A stretch of 64,000 nt of DNA from Phycisphaerales bacterium (GTDB taxonomy: Bacteria; Planctomycetota; Phycisphaerae; UBA1845; Fen-1342): NCBI GenBank assembly GCA_016716475.1, contig JADJWG010000001.1, positions 992,001-1,056,000 on the forward strand, read 5' to 3'. The position numbers and the translations under genes are program-made. The notes beneath the pieces were generated by a model. That model saw only the letters and a list, made by a program, of their open reading frames with translations. It was not told the DNA's origin and did no database searches. Shown piece by piece: positions 26,977 through 36,637 of this stretch. Every line of letters starts with the position of its first letter. Positions within the stretch are counted from its first letter, which is position 1.

Positions 26977-27807
26977 ATGCCCACCACCTTGGTCGCCACG
27001 TTTACCCTTTTTACTCTACTGCTCGGCATGGGCACTGCGATGACCCCGGCGGAGGTCGTCACCGCCACCGTCGCCTACCGACACGGTGACGTCGAGCTCG
27101 AGGGCTTCCTCGCCTACGACAATGCCCGTGAAGGCCGCCGGCCGGCCGTGCTGGTCGTACACGAGTGGTGGGGCCTCAACGACTTTGCCCGGGAACAGGC
27201 ACGGCGGCTGGCAGCACTGGGCTACGTGGCGCTGGCGGTCGATATGTATGGCAAGGGGGTCCTGGCGGAGACGCCGGACAAGGCCCGCGCCCTCGCGACC
27301 GCAATCACATCCGACCAGGCCTTGTGGCGCGGCCGCATCCAAGCTGCCGTCGCAGTCGTGAAGCAGGATGCACGCGTGGACCCGGCCCGGGTGGCAGCAA
27401 TCGGTTTTTGCTTCGGCGGCACTACCGTGCTGCAATTGGCGGCCGCGGGCGAGGATGTCGCCGCGGTGGTCAGTTTCCACGGCAGTCTACCGCCGTTCTC
27501 CGCCGCGGATGCGCGCCGGACGAAAGCACGGCTGCTGATCCTCCACGGGGCGGCTGACACGCTGATTCCCGATGCGCAGGTGAACTCGTTCGTGGATAGT
27601 TTGCGGGCCGGGCAGATCGACTGGCAGCTCGTGTACTACGCGGGCGCGAAGCACGGCTTCATGAACAGGGCGGCAGACGATCTCAAGATGGAAGGCGTCG
27701 GGTACGATGCGACCGCGGCGCGGCGGGCGTGGGCGCACATGCGGGCTTTTCTTGACGAGGTATTCAACGGAGCGCCGGAATCCGTGAAACCGAAACCGAC
27801 CGAGTAG
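26977..27807 (+). CDS. Dienelactone hydrolase family protein, exported
   Basis: 276 residues with an N-terminal signal peptide (about 1-21). Alpha/beta hydrolase with the dienelactone hydrolase triad: Cys in IGFCFGGTT, Asp in HGAADTLIP, His in GAKHGFMN, plus the Glu of VVHEWWGLN that primes the cysteine. Substrates of most secreted members are unknown. AGGAGG precedes the ATG; in-frame sequence upstream is non-coding in style. It is divergent from the pseudopilin gene. Confidence 0.9.
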   Translation: MPTTLVATFTLFTLLLGMGTAMTPAEVVTATVAYRHGDVELEGFLAYDNAREGRRPAVLVVHEWWGLNDFAREQARRLAALGYVALAVDMYGKGVLAETPDKARALATAITSDQALWRGRIQAAVAVVKQDARVDPARVAAIGFCFGGTTVLQLAAAGEDVAAVVSFHGSLPPFSAADARRTKARLLILHGAADTLIPDAQVNSFVDSLRAGQIDWQLVYYAGAKHGFMNRAADDLKMEGVGYDATAARRAWAHMRAFLDEVFNGAPESVKPKPTE

Positions 27808-27928
27808 GTGCGCCTCGGTTCTCGCTGGTTCGGTGGCATAAGAAGCACTGCCGCTCACGTGCGCGAACTGCCACTGGCGCCGTGCGCGAGGTAACGGTTC
27901 CGGGCCGCTCGTCGTCCCGGCACAACCT

Positions 27929-28675
27929 TCACGCGCGGACGTGCAGCCGGCCCTGCTCGAGCAACAGCACCCGATCGGCCTGGGCGGCCACGCTGGCGTC
28001 ATGCGTCACCATCACGATCGCCTGTCCTTCCGTATGCAGGCCCTTGAGCAGTTGCAGCAGCGCGGCGCCGGCTTCCTGATCGAGGTTACCGGTCGGCTCG
28101 TCGGCAAAGAGGATGCGTGGGCGGTGCACGAGCGCCCGGGCGATGGCGACGCGCTGGCGCTCGCCGCCGGACAACTCGTTCGGATGGTGCGTGAGCCGGT
28201 GACCGAGGCCGACGCGGGCGAGGATCCCGAGAGCGTCGGTGCGCGCGGCCCGGCGCGCGGCCGGCCATACGAACGAGGAGCTGCCGATCATGCGGGCGAG
28301 GACGACGTTCTCGAGCACGTTCAGTTCTGGAAGCAGGTGGTAGAACTGGAAGACGAAGCCGAAGTGGCGGCGACGATACTCGATGCGACGGCGCTCGTAA
28401 CTGGAGAAAATGTCGAAGGGGCTGGTCTGGAAGGAGCGCCGCCCCGGCGGCGCGAAGACCGGCCAGCCGCGGAACAGCACGTTGCCCTGCTCGGGCACAT
28501 CGAGAGCGCCAAGGATGTGCAGCAGCGTGCTCTTGCCGCTGCCCGACTTGCCCATGATCGCGACGAACTCACCGGGCGCAATGGCCAGATCGCAGCCGCG
28601 CAGCACATGCACCCGCGCACGCCCCATGCGGTAGAGCTTGTGGAGGCCCTCGGCTGCCAGCAGGGGCTTATTCAT
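27929..28675 (-). CDS. ABC transporter ATPase, LolD/MacB type
   Basis: 248 residues. Walker [12 protein letters not shown] near 43, Q-loop [16 protein letters not shown], signature [15 protein letters not shown], Walker [13 protein letters not shown] and H-loop VTHD. The FHLLP-like Q-loop and ENV.LP context place it with LolD/FtsE/MacB ATPases that power mechanotransmission or lipoprotein extraction. A segment of about 25 residues between Walker A and the Q-loop ([19 protein letters not shown]) is longer than usual. The ATG lies within the last bases of the permease gene (8 bp overlap), so the two are translationally coupled. Confidence 0.92.
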   Translation of the reverse strand: MNKPLLAAEGLHKLYRMGRARVHVLRGCDLAIAPGEFVAIMGKSGSGKSTLLHILGALDVPEQGNVLFRGWPVFAPPGRRSFQTSPFDIFSSYERRRIEYRRRHFGFVFQFYHLLPELNVLENVVLARMIGSSSFVWPAARRAARTDALGILARVGLGHRLTHHPNELSGGERQRVAIARALVHRPRILFADEPTGNLDQEAGAALLQLLKGLHTEGQAIVMVTHDASVAAQADRVLLLEQGRLHVRA

Positions 28676-30353
28676 GCCGCATCGCCTCCACGGGCTGCAT
28701 GGCACCGGCCCGCCAGGCGGCAAAAAGCGAACCACCGGCACTGGCGACGATCGCGCAGCAGAAGATCAGCGCAACCTCGCTGCTGCGCACGGTGCTGGGG
28801 ATCTCATCGAACGAGTAGACCGAGCGATCCCAGACCTGCCAGTCGAACGCCCACACCAGGAAGGTTTGAATCTGGTTCGTGTGGATGACGAAGTAGTAGC
28901 CCAGCACCACCCCCAGTGCGCCGCCCACCAGCCCGACCGCGGCCCCGTAACCGACAAAAATCGCGGCGACCCCGGCCGACGACCCGCCGATGGCTTTCAG
29001 AATGCCGATGTCGCGCGTCTTCTGCAAAACGATCATGTAGAGGATGCAAAGCACCAGCACGGCCGCCACCAACGAGATGATGCCGAAGAGGATCGTAACA
29101 AGCTGGCGTTCATTCTCGACCGGTGCAATCAGGTGTTCCTGCGTCTGGCGCCAGGTCTTGACGCGGACGAATTCCACCAACTGGCGATCGGTCGACGAAA
29201 GCGCGGGGGCGTAGCGCGGATCTTCGAGGAAGCTCCGGTAGTGCGCTTCGAGACGGCGGGCCAGCTCGTCCGCATTCACCCCGGCGCGAATCTTCATCTG
29301 AATCTGGGAACAGCGCGCCGGAATCCGGGCGAAGATCTCATCGGTCTCCGGGTCCCGGCGTACACCGGCGTGCATGAAGAGTTGCTGTTGCAGCAGATCG
29401 AAATCGCAGTAGACGTGCTGCGAGTCGATCTCGTAGATCCCGGTTCGGGAATCGTCCGCCAGCCGGAACGGAACTTTGCGGGGCGTGTCGAAAGTCCCGG
29501 TCGTCGTGGCCGGGATGAGCGTCACCGAGAGGACCGCACCGCGCGGCATGTGCCCGTAACGTTCGTAGCGTCCATCCTTGCCGCGGCGGGCCGCGAGGTC
29601 GCGTCCGAGGATCAATCCCGGAAGCAGTTCACCCTCGAGTCGCGGCGGCCCGGTCGCGGGAACGGCATCGAAACGCCCGACGATCGTCGGAACACCCGCC
29701 GCAGCGGTCGTGTATGTCCAGTAGCTCGAGACGGCCTCATCCGCCCGCAGCCCCGCGGCCCAGCTCCGCGCGCGGGCACTGGCGAAGGGCTCCGGCAGCA
29801 TGGGCAACGGACCCCGCATCGGCTCGTCGAGTGCGGTAAGCGGCTGATCGTCGCTGCCGTACCAGACGGTATAGCGCTGCGGATCGGGGTCGAAGCCGAG
29901 CAGTGGCTGCTGCTGGGGGGCCAGCGTCGTCGTGCCGGGATAATATCGTTCGTAATACAGACCCTGGCCGAACTCGTTGACCTGCACAACCTCGTCGAGG
30001 CGGATGCCGAGCACGCGCACCAGGTTGGTCTGGGGTGTGCCTTCGACCCGCAGCAGGCCATACGAGTAAATCACCGGCGTAGCCATGGTGATAAGCGGCC
30101 GGCCGTCGGTGTCGGTCCACGCGCGGACGTCGCCGATGAATTCCTCGTAGAGGGGAAAGCCGCTGTAGTAGTTGTTGTCGACGACGATGTCGCCGAGCAG
30201 GCCACGGGCCTTGTTCGTAAGCTGGTCGAGAAAGCCACCCATGATGGACATCACGATGAGCACCATGGCGGTGCAGAGCGTGACGGCCGCGACTGCGAAA
30301 TAGGCGATCCGTCGTTTGCGGAGATAGCGGAGGGTGAGAAAGAGCTTGTACAT
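28668..30353 (-). CDS. ABC transporter permease, LolC/LolE or FtsX-like
   Basis: 561 residues. N-terminal YLRKRRIAYFAVAAVTLCTAMVLIVMSIMGGF is the typical first helix of LolCE permeases; a periplasmic region of about 390 residues follows; three helices close the chain (about 413-445, 465-490, 520-545), with the QKTRDIGILKAIGGS coupling helix and final [10 protein letters not shown]. Together with the overlapping ATPase gene it should form a homodimeric (ABC)2 complex of the mechanotransmission type. The periplasmic domain is larger than in LolC/E, so cargo other than lipoproteins is possible. Confidence 0.9.
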   Translation of the reverse strand: MYKLFLTLRYLRKRRIAYFAVAAVTLCTAMVLIVMSIMGGFLDQLTNKARGLLGDIVVDNNYYSGFPLYEEFIGDVRAWTDTDGRPLITMATPVIYSYGLLRVEGTPQTNLVRVLGIRLDEVVQVNEFGQGLYYERYYPGTTTLAPQQQPLLGFDPDPQRYTVWYGSDDQPLTALDEPMRGPLPMLPEPFASARARSWAAGLRADEAVSSYWTYTTAAAGVPTIVGRFDAVPATGPPRLEGELLPGLILGRDLAARRGKDGRYERYGHMPRGAVLSVTLIPATTTGTFDTPRKVPFRLADDSRTGIYEIDSQHVYCDFDLLQQQLFMHAGVRRDPETDEIFARIPARCSQIQMKIRAGVNADELARRLEAHYRSFLEDPRYAPALSSTDRQLVEFVRVKTWRQTQEHLIAPVENERQLVTILFGIISLVAAVLVLCILYMIVLQKTRDIGILKAIGGSSAGVAAIFVGYGAAVGLVGGALGVVLGYYFVIHTNQIQTFLVWAFDWQVWDRSVYSFDEIPSTVRSSEVALIFCCAIVASAGGSLFAAWRAGAMQPVEAMRHE

Positions 30354-30462
30354 CGCTGCTCAGTGGCGCTCCGCGGCGGAATCGAAGGAAACGTCTGACG
30401 GCCTTACGTTACCAAGGAAGGGGGCCAGCAGCGAGCACCGCCCTGGCACATACGCACGGCCC

Positions 30463-32817
30463 TCAGTCGTCAGAAGTCGTCCCGGCACCGTCGTCCAACG
30501 ACAGCCGCCGCGCAAAGCTGTCCGCGACGCGGCGCACGAGTTCGTCGGCGTCATTTCGCGCCAGCGTCGCAGCGCGCTCGGCAAAAGCGCTTCCCTGGCG
30601 CGCCGCGACGCGGACGGCCATCAGGCGCACCAGCCAGTGCGGGTGTTCGAGGCAGGCCTCAACCGCCGTCGCGAGGTCAGCCGTAAGGCCGGTCGTCTGC
30701 AGGCCGTCGAGCGCGCGGGCACGCGTCTCCCAGTCCCCGTCGCTGAGAGCCGCTCGTAGAATCGCGCGCAGCTCATTGCTCGGCAGCGACCGCGGCTGGT
30801 AGGTCAACCGGCGCAGCTCAGCCCGTTGCTGTTCTCCCAGCAGTTGGGCCAATCGTTCGAGTGCGCCGAAACGTCGCGGCCGTTCCGTGCTGCGCAGGTC
30901 GGCATACAACGCGGACAACGCCTCGGGACCGACCGGGGCGGGCAGGCGATTGAAGTACACAGTCGGCAGTCGCTGTCCCCCGGGGGCCGGGGTCGGGGGG
31001 CCCGCAACGCCGAGATCGGGGTGCAGCACGCCATCGATAACGATGCGTTGCAGGTGCTGTGGAGTGGCTCGCGACAGGCGCCGCAACGGGCCCACATCGA
31101 GTGGCTGCCGATGGGTAACGGTCTGCCCCGGCGCCAGGGCCAGCACACGCGTGAGACGGACATGCAGGAGCGCGGGGAATTCGCGCTGTCGATCGCCCTC
31201 GACCCGGAAGGACAACGCGAAGAGTGGATCGAGCATGGCATCGGACCCGAACGTGATGGCGTAGTCGGCACGATTGCGCAGCGTAAAAGTCGCCCACCAC
31301 GGCTCGCCGGGTTCGGGGCTGAGATCGTCGAGCGTGAGGCGCGCCTCCAGCGCGCGGGCGGGCAGATCGAAAAAGGCCGCGCTGCGCAGAGGATCTTCAG
31401 CCAGCAGCGCCGCGACCGCAGCATCCGGCTGCGGGGCTGGCGCGGCGGCTGTCGCCGGCTGATCGCCGCCGCCTGCCCATTCCAGTTGCGCGATCAACTG
31501 CGCGGCCTGACCCCGAGCCGGCTCCGTGAGCCCGGCAAGCGTAGTGCGGGCCGCCGCGTCGTCTCCGGCCTCGTGCAGCAGGCGCGCTATGGCATACGCG
31601 GCATAGGGGTCCTGCGATGCCAGCGGTTGCAGCAGTTCCAGGGCTTCTTCGCGGCGGTCCGCGAGCATCCGGCTCCAGCCGAGTGTGCGTCGCACAGTGG
31701 GAGAAGGAGGCAAGACGCGCGCGGCGGCGTCCGCCAGCAGGTTGGCGCGGTGGACATCGGGCTCGATGAGGCAATAGAACCACGCCCCGCAGACAAGCTC
31801 GCTACCGGGCACGCTGCGGGGATCGGCGATGGCGGCAAAACGGACGCGGAGGCGCTCGGCAACCACGCGGGCATCGCGTGGCCGCTCCATCTGCACGAGC
31901 AGGTCATGCAGGAGCAGGCCCGCCTCGGCGGCGTGGAGGGGATCATCTGCGGCCTGCGCCGCGAGTTGAACGGCGTTGTCAAGATTGCCGAGGGCGCGCT
32001 GGTTGCCCGCCCAGAGCAGCACGAGCGCAGCGGGGAGTGCGCGCCCGGGGCTGGTAAGTGTCTGAATGTACTGTGCGTGGTCGAAGTAGCGGACTGCCTC
32101 CGTGTGGAGCCGAGCACGTTCCAGAACAAGCGCAACGGCCCAGGCAGCATCCAGGGCCAGTGGATCGAGGGTCAGGATGCGCAGGCCGGGGGCCAAGCGC
32201 TCGGACAAGGGGGCTTCGGCTTCGAGGGTGGCAGGGCCGAGGCGCGCCGCACCACTGCAAGCGGGGTCGAGCCGCAGGGCTTCCGCGATGGCTGCGCGGG
32301 CTGCGGGTAGATCGCGTTGCTCGAGGGCCAGGCGGGCCAGCTCGGCTTGCACAAGAGCGGCGTGCGCCGGTGGCCGACGTGTGGTCAGCACGCGTTCGAG
32401 CCAGGCGCGCTGAGATTCCACGGTCTGCTCGGCGCGCAGGCCGGCCGACAGCCAGGCCGCGAAAATGGTCTGGTGATTGGGATCGGCCGCGAGGGCAGCG
32501 GTGAGGTAGCGGGCCGCCGCGGGCTCATCGCCCTGCACCAGGGCGAGTTCATAGAGCGCCAGCGCGGCTTCGAGTTGCCGCGGCTCCAGGCGCAGGGCGG
32601 CCTCGAGCAGCGCGCTGATGTACAACACATCCTCCGCGGTGAGATGGCCCCCCTGCAGTACCTGGTGGTCGCGCGCCAAATGGACCAGCAGGTCGGCCGT
32701 TGTGAGGGGCGGGCTCGTCCCAGCGGCGACAGCACATGGCTCCGGGCTGACCAGCAATCCGCACAGCGCGAACAGCGTCAGCGTAAGCGGGTACCAGCGG
32801 AGGGGTGAGACAGTCAT
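30463..32817 (-). CDS. Large exported TPR/HEAT-repeat protein
   Basis: 784 residues from the ATG at 32817 (GGAG 6 bases upstream). Signal peptide at about 10-33. Residues about 40-430 are TPR-like helical pairs, for example LEAALALYELALVQGDEPAAARYLTAALAADP and AAIAEALRLDP. The middle (about 480-620) is beta-rich with an immunoglobulin-like flavour (PWWATFTLRNRADYAITFG). The C-terminus (about 640-770) is HEAT-like, AARAL..LQTTGLTADLATAVEACLEHPHWLVRLMAVRVAA. A periplasmic or surface scaffold is plausible. It is 109 bp upstream of the ABC pair on the same strand. Specific function unknown. Confidence 0.7.
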   Translation of the reverse strand: MTVSPLRWYPLTLTLFALCGLLVSPEPCAVAAGTSPPLTTADLLVHLARDHQVLQGGHLTAEDVLYISALLEAALRLEPRQLEAALALYELALVQGDEPAAARYLTAALAADPNHQTIFAAWLSAGLRAEQTVESQRAWLERVLTTRRPPAHAALVQAELARLALEQRDLPAARAAIAEALRLDPACSGAARLGPATLEAEAPLSERLAPGLRILTLDPLALDAAWAVALVLERARLHTEAVRYFDHAQYIQTLTSPGRALPAALVLLWAGNQRALGNLDNAVQLAAQAADDPLHAAEAGLLLHDLLVQMERPRDARVVAERLRVRFAAIADPRSVPGSELVCGAWFYCLIEPDVHRANLLADAAARVLPPSPTVRRTLGWSRMLADRREEALELLQPLASQDPYAAYAIARLLHEAGDDAAARTTLAGLTEPARGQAAQLIAQLEWAGGGDQPATAAAPAPQPDAAVAALLAEDPLRSAAFFDLPARALEARLTLDDLSPEPGEPWWATFTLRNRADYAITFGSDAMLDPLFALSFRVEGDRQREFPALLHVRLTRVLALAPGQTVTHRQPLDVGPLRRLSRATPQHLQRIVIDGVLHPDLGVAGPPTPAPGGQRLPTVYFNRLPAPVGPEALSALYADLRSTERPRRFGALERLAQLLGEQQRAELRRLTYQPRSLPSNELRAILRAALSDGDWETRARALDGLQTTGLTADLATAVEACLEHPHWLVRLMAVRVAARQGSAFAERAATLARNDADELVRRVADSFARRLSLDDGAGTTSDD

Positions 32818-32981
32818 CGCGATCTCCAAGGCCGTGGGGCGGGCCGGTGGTGCGCAGCGGGCACACCGGCAGAGCGGACCCATGATACCAGCCCGGCCGC
32901 CCCGCGGGGGAACGTGGACCGCAGAGATCGTCGCGGGTGCAGCAGGGCATGCCGCCACCAGCGCGCGGCGCGAAAACTCGC

Positions 32982-32987
32982 TATAAT
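32982..32987 (+). promoter_or_regulatory. Candidate -10 box of the thiS-thiG operon
   Basis: A perfect TATAAT 34 bp before the thiS ATG. The -35 region 17 bp upstream is poor. No TPP-riboswitch core (CTGAGA...ACCTGATC) is present in the short leader, so thiamine control by that RNA is not expected here. Confidence 0.4.
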
Positions 32988-33021
32988 CGGGGCTTACTGC
33001 GGGGGGCGGCGGAAGCGTGGC

Positions 33022-33222
33022 ATGCAGATCACGGTCAACGGCAATGCGGAAACGGTGATGGACGGCTGGACGCTGTCAGACCTGTTGCAACGCTTTGAGT
33101 TGACACCGGAGCGCGTCGCCGTCGAACTGAACGAGCAACTCATCCGGCGGGCGACCTTTGCGACGACCCCCCTGCGGACCGGCGACCGGGTGGAAATTGT
33201 GACCCTCGTAGGAGGTGGTTAG
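33022..33222 (+). CDS. thiS: Thiamine biosynthesis sulfur carrier ThiS
   Basis: 66 residues, ubiquitin-like fold. N-terminus [10 protein letters not shown], middle [21 protein letters not shown], and the required di-glycine tail VGGG at the C-terminus, which is adenylated by ThiF and carries the thiocarboxylate sulfur for thiazole synthesis. GGAAG lies upstream of the ATG. The stop overlaps the GTG of thiG by one base. Confidence 0.95.
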   Translation: MQITVNGNAETVMDGWTLSDLLQRFELTPERVAVELNEQLIRRATFATTPLRTGDRVEIVTLVGGG

Positions 33223-34058
33223 TGGAGATTCCACCACTGGAGATTGGGGGCTTCAAGTTGCGCTCGCGGCTGCTCGTCGGAACGGGCAAATATCTGCACG
33301 CCGGGCAGCCGGATTACGAGTTGATGCGCGCGGCGCTGGACGCCTCCGGTGCCGATGTCGTCACGGTCGCGGTGCGACGCGAACGGCTTTACGACCAATC
33401 CAATCGGTCCCTGCTCGATTTCCTCGACCTGAAGCGTTACTGGATTTTGCCCAACACCGCCGGGTGCTTCAGCGCGGAGGATGCGGTGCGCTCGGCTCGA
33501 CTGGGACGCGAACTGCTGGAGGGGCTCGGCAATCCCGGTTCACGCTGGGTGAAGCTGGAGGTGCTGGCCGACCGCAAGACTCTGCTGCCGGACCCCCTCG
33601 AAACCTATCGTGCCGCCGAGACGCTGCTGAGCGAGGGTTTCATCGTGCTCGCCTATGCCAACGATGACCCGGTACTCTGCACCAAGCTGAAGGCGCTCGG
33701 CTGTGCGAGCGTCATGCCGCTGGGCTCTCCGATCGGCAGCGGCCAGGGCGTGCTCAACCCGAACAACATCCGCATCATCCTCGAGCAACTCAAGGCCGAT
33801 GATCCGGAGTATCCCGTGATCGTCGATGCAGGCGTGGGCACGGCCTCCGATGTGACCATTGCGATGGAACTGGGCGCCGACGGCGTCCTGCTCAACACCG
33901 GCATCGCGAGCGCGGCGAACCCCGTGCAGATGGCCCATGCCATGCGACACGCGCTGGAGGCCGGCTACCTCGCCGCCCGCGCGGGACGGATTCCCCGCAA
34001 GCTTTATGCCACGGCTTCGTCGCCCATGGAGGGCCGCATTGCATCCGCCGCCCGCTGA
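33222..34058 (+). CDS. thiG: Thiazole synthase ThiG
   Basis: 278 residues, TIM barrel. It builds the thiazole phosphate of thiamine from deoxyxylulose phosphate, dehydroglycine and ThiS-thiocarboxylate. Typical segments: [10 protein letters not shown] near 15, [11 protein letters not shown] with the catalytic region, [30 protein letters not shown] with the Schiff-base lysine, and [15 protein letters not shown]. The GTG start overlaps thiS by one base and uses the AGGAGG within the end of thiS. No thiH, thiO or thiF is nearby. Confidence 0.95.
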   Translation: MEIPPLEIGGFKLRSRLLVGTGKYLHAGQPDYELMRAALDASGADVVTVAVRRERLYDQSNRSLLDFLDLKRYWILPNTAGCFSAEDAVRSARLGRELLEGLGNPGSRWVKLEVLADRKTLLPDPLETYRAAETLLSEGFIVLAYANDDPVLCTKLKALGCASVMPLGSPIGSGQGVLNPNNIRIILEQLKADDPEYPVIVDAGVGTASDVTIAMELGADGVLLNTGIASAANPVQMAHAMRHALEAGYLAARAGRIPRKLYATASSPMEGRIASAAR

Positions 34059-34602
34059 ACGCAACACCCCCGAACCGACCGACGCGGTTCTGGCGGCAAC
34101 GCTCGAACCGGTGGCGACCGGCGGTCGGCCGCCCTGTCCCGTGGACCGCTGGCCGCGGCGACGTCGGAACCAGATCTGCATCAGCGTGATCGCCGTGGGG
34201 ATGGCCAATTTCCTCGTGTACACCCTCAGTTACGCAGCGATCGGCGGCGATGCCCACAACGGTCACCGGCGCGTCGCGCAGTCCGCTAGCGGGGAGCGCG
34301 TCGCCGAATACTACGTGCGCGGACACTTCATCCACTCACTCGATGGCCGTGAACGCACCGTCAGCCGGGGGGTGTGGCTGTACAGCTACATCCATTCGAT
34401 CTCGGTGCCACTGACCAGTGGAGCGATGATTTTCAGCATGCTGGTGCTGGCACGGCCGCACATCCTGGCGACCATGCGCGGGGGCTGGATCAGCGGCGAG
34501 ACATTCGTGGTGGGGCTGGCGACAATCGTGTTGATCGGAAGTCTGCTGCTGACCGGGCTGCTGAGCTGGCACTTTGCCGAGGTGCTGCTGGACCATGGCT
34601 AG
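34039..34602 (+). CDS. Small integral membrane protein overlapping thiG
   Basis: 187 residues from a TTG with GGAGG 7 bases upstream, inside the last 20 bp of thiG. N-terminal 35 residues are proline-rich and cytoplasmic-like; helices are at about 45-68, 112-138 and 152-178. The loop after the first helix ([13 protein letters not shown]...[13 protein letters not shown]) is probably periplasmic. No family was recognised. Its overlap with thiG suggests coupled translation rather than a proven role in thiamine synthesis. dinG follows after 51 bp. Confidence 0.55.
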   Translation: MHPPPAERNTPEPTDAVLAATLEPVATGGRPPCPVDRWPRRRRNQICISVIAVGMANFLVYTLSYAAIGGDAHNGHRRVAQSASGERVAEYYVRGHFIHSLDGRERTVSRGVWLYSYIHSISVPLTSGAMIFSMLVLARPHILATMRGGWISGETFVVGLATIVLIGSLLLTGLLSWHFAEVLLDHG

Positions 34603-34653
34603 CGCCGGCGCGCCGGGATGCCCGGGGAGAGTGGCTCCGGCGGGGAGGTTGCG

Positions 34654-36615
34654 ATGACCTCTCTCGTGGCGGAGTGGTTGGCACCGGGCGGACGCATCTC
34701 CGAGCACCTGCCGGGCTTCGAGGTACGCTCCGAGCAAGTCGAGATGGCCGCCGCAGTCGCGGCGGCGTTCGCGAACTCGCAGCACCTTGCCGTGGAGGCG
34801 GGTACGGGCGTCGGCAAGACGTTCGCCTACCTGCTGCCGGCGCTGGAGCAGGTCGTTACGCACAAGCGGCGGGTGGTCTTAAGCACACACACCATTGCAC
34901 TGCAGGAGCAGATCTTTGAGAAGGATCTGCCGTTTCTACGGGCAGCGCTCGGCATCGACTTTCGCGCAGAACTCGTCAAAGGTCGGCAGAATTACTTCAG
35001 CATTCGGCGACTGAAGATGGCGAGCGAACGCGCCAAGAGTCTTTTCCCTTCGCGGGCCTTGCTCGAGGCGCTGCATGGCATCGAGGACTGGGCCTACGAG
35101 ACGGAGGACGGCTCACTGGCGGACCTGCCCCTCGCCCCGCCGCCCGAAATATGGGAACGCATCCGCAGTGAGCACAACAACTGCCTCGGTCGCCGCTGCC
35201 CCACCTACCTCGACTGCTTCTACCAAAAGGCCCGCCGACGAGCGGACGGGGCCGACCTGCTGGTGGTGAACCACGCGCTGCTGGTCGCGGACTTGCTGCT
35301 GCGGCGTGAGGGCGTGAGCGTGTTGCCTGAATACGAGTTGATCGTCGTAGACGAAGCCCACACGCTCGAGCAGGTGGCGGGCGGACAGATCGGCCTGAGC
35401 GTTTCTAACAGCCACGTTCAGCACCTCCTCGCGGGTCTCTTCAACGAGCGCACCGGAAAGGGCTTTCTGGCGAACATTCCCGAGGAGGATTACCGCCGCC
35501 CCGTGCTTGCCGCCCAGTCCGCATGTACGCGCTTCTTCCAGGCCCTCGGGGTATGGCAGACGACGCGCGGCCGCTCGAACGGACGTCTCGTCGCCCCACC
35601 ACCGGTCGCGGACGTGCTCGGACCGGCACTGGCCCAGGTGGTCGAGCGGCTGACGCGCCTGCGTGACGAACTCCCACGCGACGAGGATCAAGCCGAGCTT
35701 GGAGGTGTGCTAGAGCGCCTCGATGCCGCCGGCCGGTCTACCGGCGCGTTGCTGCGGCAGGACTATGCCGAGCACGTTTACTGGATGGATACGGAGTCCG
35801 GGCACGGCGGCCGGGTCACGCTCTGCGCGGCACCGCTGGATGTGTCACCCGTCCTGCATGAATGGCTGTTCGCGCGGGTCGAGAGTGCGGTACTGACCAG
35901 CGCAACCCTGGCGGCCGGCCCTGACGACGCCGATTTCAGTTACCTGCTCGGCCGGGTGGGTTTGTCGGGCGCGCCGACCTTGCGGCTGGGTTCGCCGTTT
36001 GATTTCGAACAGCAGATCCGGGTGCATGTCGAAGCAGGATTGCCGGACCCCGGCGACAACACTTTTGTTGCCGCGGCGAGTCGGGCCGTCGTTTACTACA
36101 CGCGCGCCACGGAAGGCCGGGCCTTTGTGCTGTTCACCAGTTACCGCATGCTCAACGAGGTCGCGCAGCTCGTACGTGCTGAACTCGGCAGTGAGGGGTA
36201 CACGTTCCTCCTCCAGGGGGGCGACCTGCCGAGGACGCGGATGCTTGAGCAGTTCCGCAGCGCGGACCGGGCCGTGCTCTTTGGCACCGACAGCTTCTGG
36301 CAGGGCGTCGACGTTGTCGGGGCAGCCCTTTCGAACGTGATCATCGTCAAGCTGCCCTTCGCGGTCCCCGACCGCCCCACCATCGAAGCACGCATGGACC
36401 TCGTACGGCAGCGCGGTGGGAATCCTTTCAACGACTACCAGTTGCCCGAAGCCGTACTCAAGTTCCGCCAGGGCTTTGGCCGGTTGATCCGCAGCAAGTC
36501 TGACCGCGGCATCATCGTGGTGCTGGATCCGCGCGTGGTGCGCAAGCCCTACGGCCGGCGCTTCTTGAACAGTCTGCCACGCTGCCCCGTGGAGATCAGC
36601 GAGCGGCCCTGGTGA
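34654..36615 (+). CDS. dinG: DinG/XPD-family ATP-dependent helicase
   Basis: 653 residues from an ATG with GGAGG (34618 would add 12 residues). Superfamily 2 helicase: Q motif region FEVRSEQVEMAAAV, Walker A EAGTGVGKTFAYLLPA, motif Ia STHTIALQEQI, DEAH VVDEAHTLEQ, motif III LTSATLA, motif V GTDSFWQGVDVVG and motif VI QGFGRLIRS. In E. coli DinG four cysteines hold a [4Fe-4S] cluster; here CLGRRCPTYLDCF gives three, but the first (usually GRxNYLC) is GRQNYFS. It probably unwinds 5' overhang, R-loop or G-quadruplex DNA in repair. Confidence 0.92.
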   Translation: MTSLVAEWLAPGGRISEHLPGFEVRSEQVEMAAAVAAAFANSQHLAVEAGTGVGKTFAYLLPALEQVVTHKRRVVLSTHTIALQEQIFEKDLPFLRAALGIDFRAELVKGRQNYFSIRRLKMASERAKSLFPSRALLEALHGIEDWAYETEDGSLADLPLAPPPEIWERIRSEHNNCLGRRCPTYLDCFYQKARRRADGADLLVVNHALLVADLLLRREGVSVLPEYELIVVDEAHTLEQVAGGQIGLSVSNSHVQHLLAGLFNERTGKGFLANIPEEDYRRPVLAAQSACTRFFQALGVWQTTRGRSNGRLVAPPPVADVLGPALAQVVERLTRLRDELPRDEDQAELGGVLERLDAAGRSTGALLRQDYAEHVYWMDTESGHGGRVTLCAAPLDVSPVLHEWLFARVESAVLTSATLAAGPDDADFSYLLGRVGLSGAPTLRLGSPFDFEQQIRVHVEAGLPDPGDNTFVAAASRAVVYYTRATEGRAFVLFTSYRMLNEVAQLVRAELGSEGYTFLLQGGDLPRTRMLEQFRSADRAVLFGTDSFWQGVDVVGAALSNVIIVKLPFAVPDRPTIEARMDLVRQRGGNPFNDYQLPEAVLKFRQGFGRLIRSKSDRGIIVVLDPRVVRKPYGRRFLNSLPRCPVEISERPW

Positions 36616-36637
36616 GGGTGCCGGTCGATCCGGTCGC

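Noticed and set aside
28638..30398. Plus-strand open frame of about 590 codons
   Set aside because: Antisense to the ABC permease gene, whose N- and C-terminal membrane motifs are clear.
32818..33021. Possible TPP riboswitch upstream of thiS
   Set aside because: The conserved CTGAGA and ACCTGATC cores are absent and the leader after the TATAAT box is only about 30 bases.
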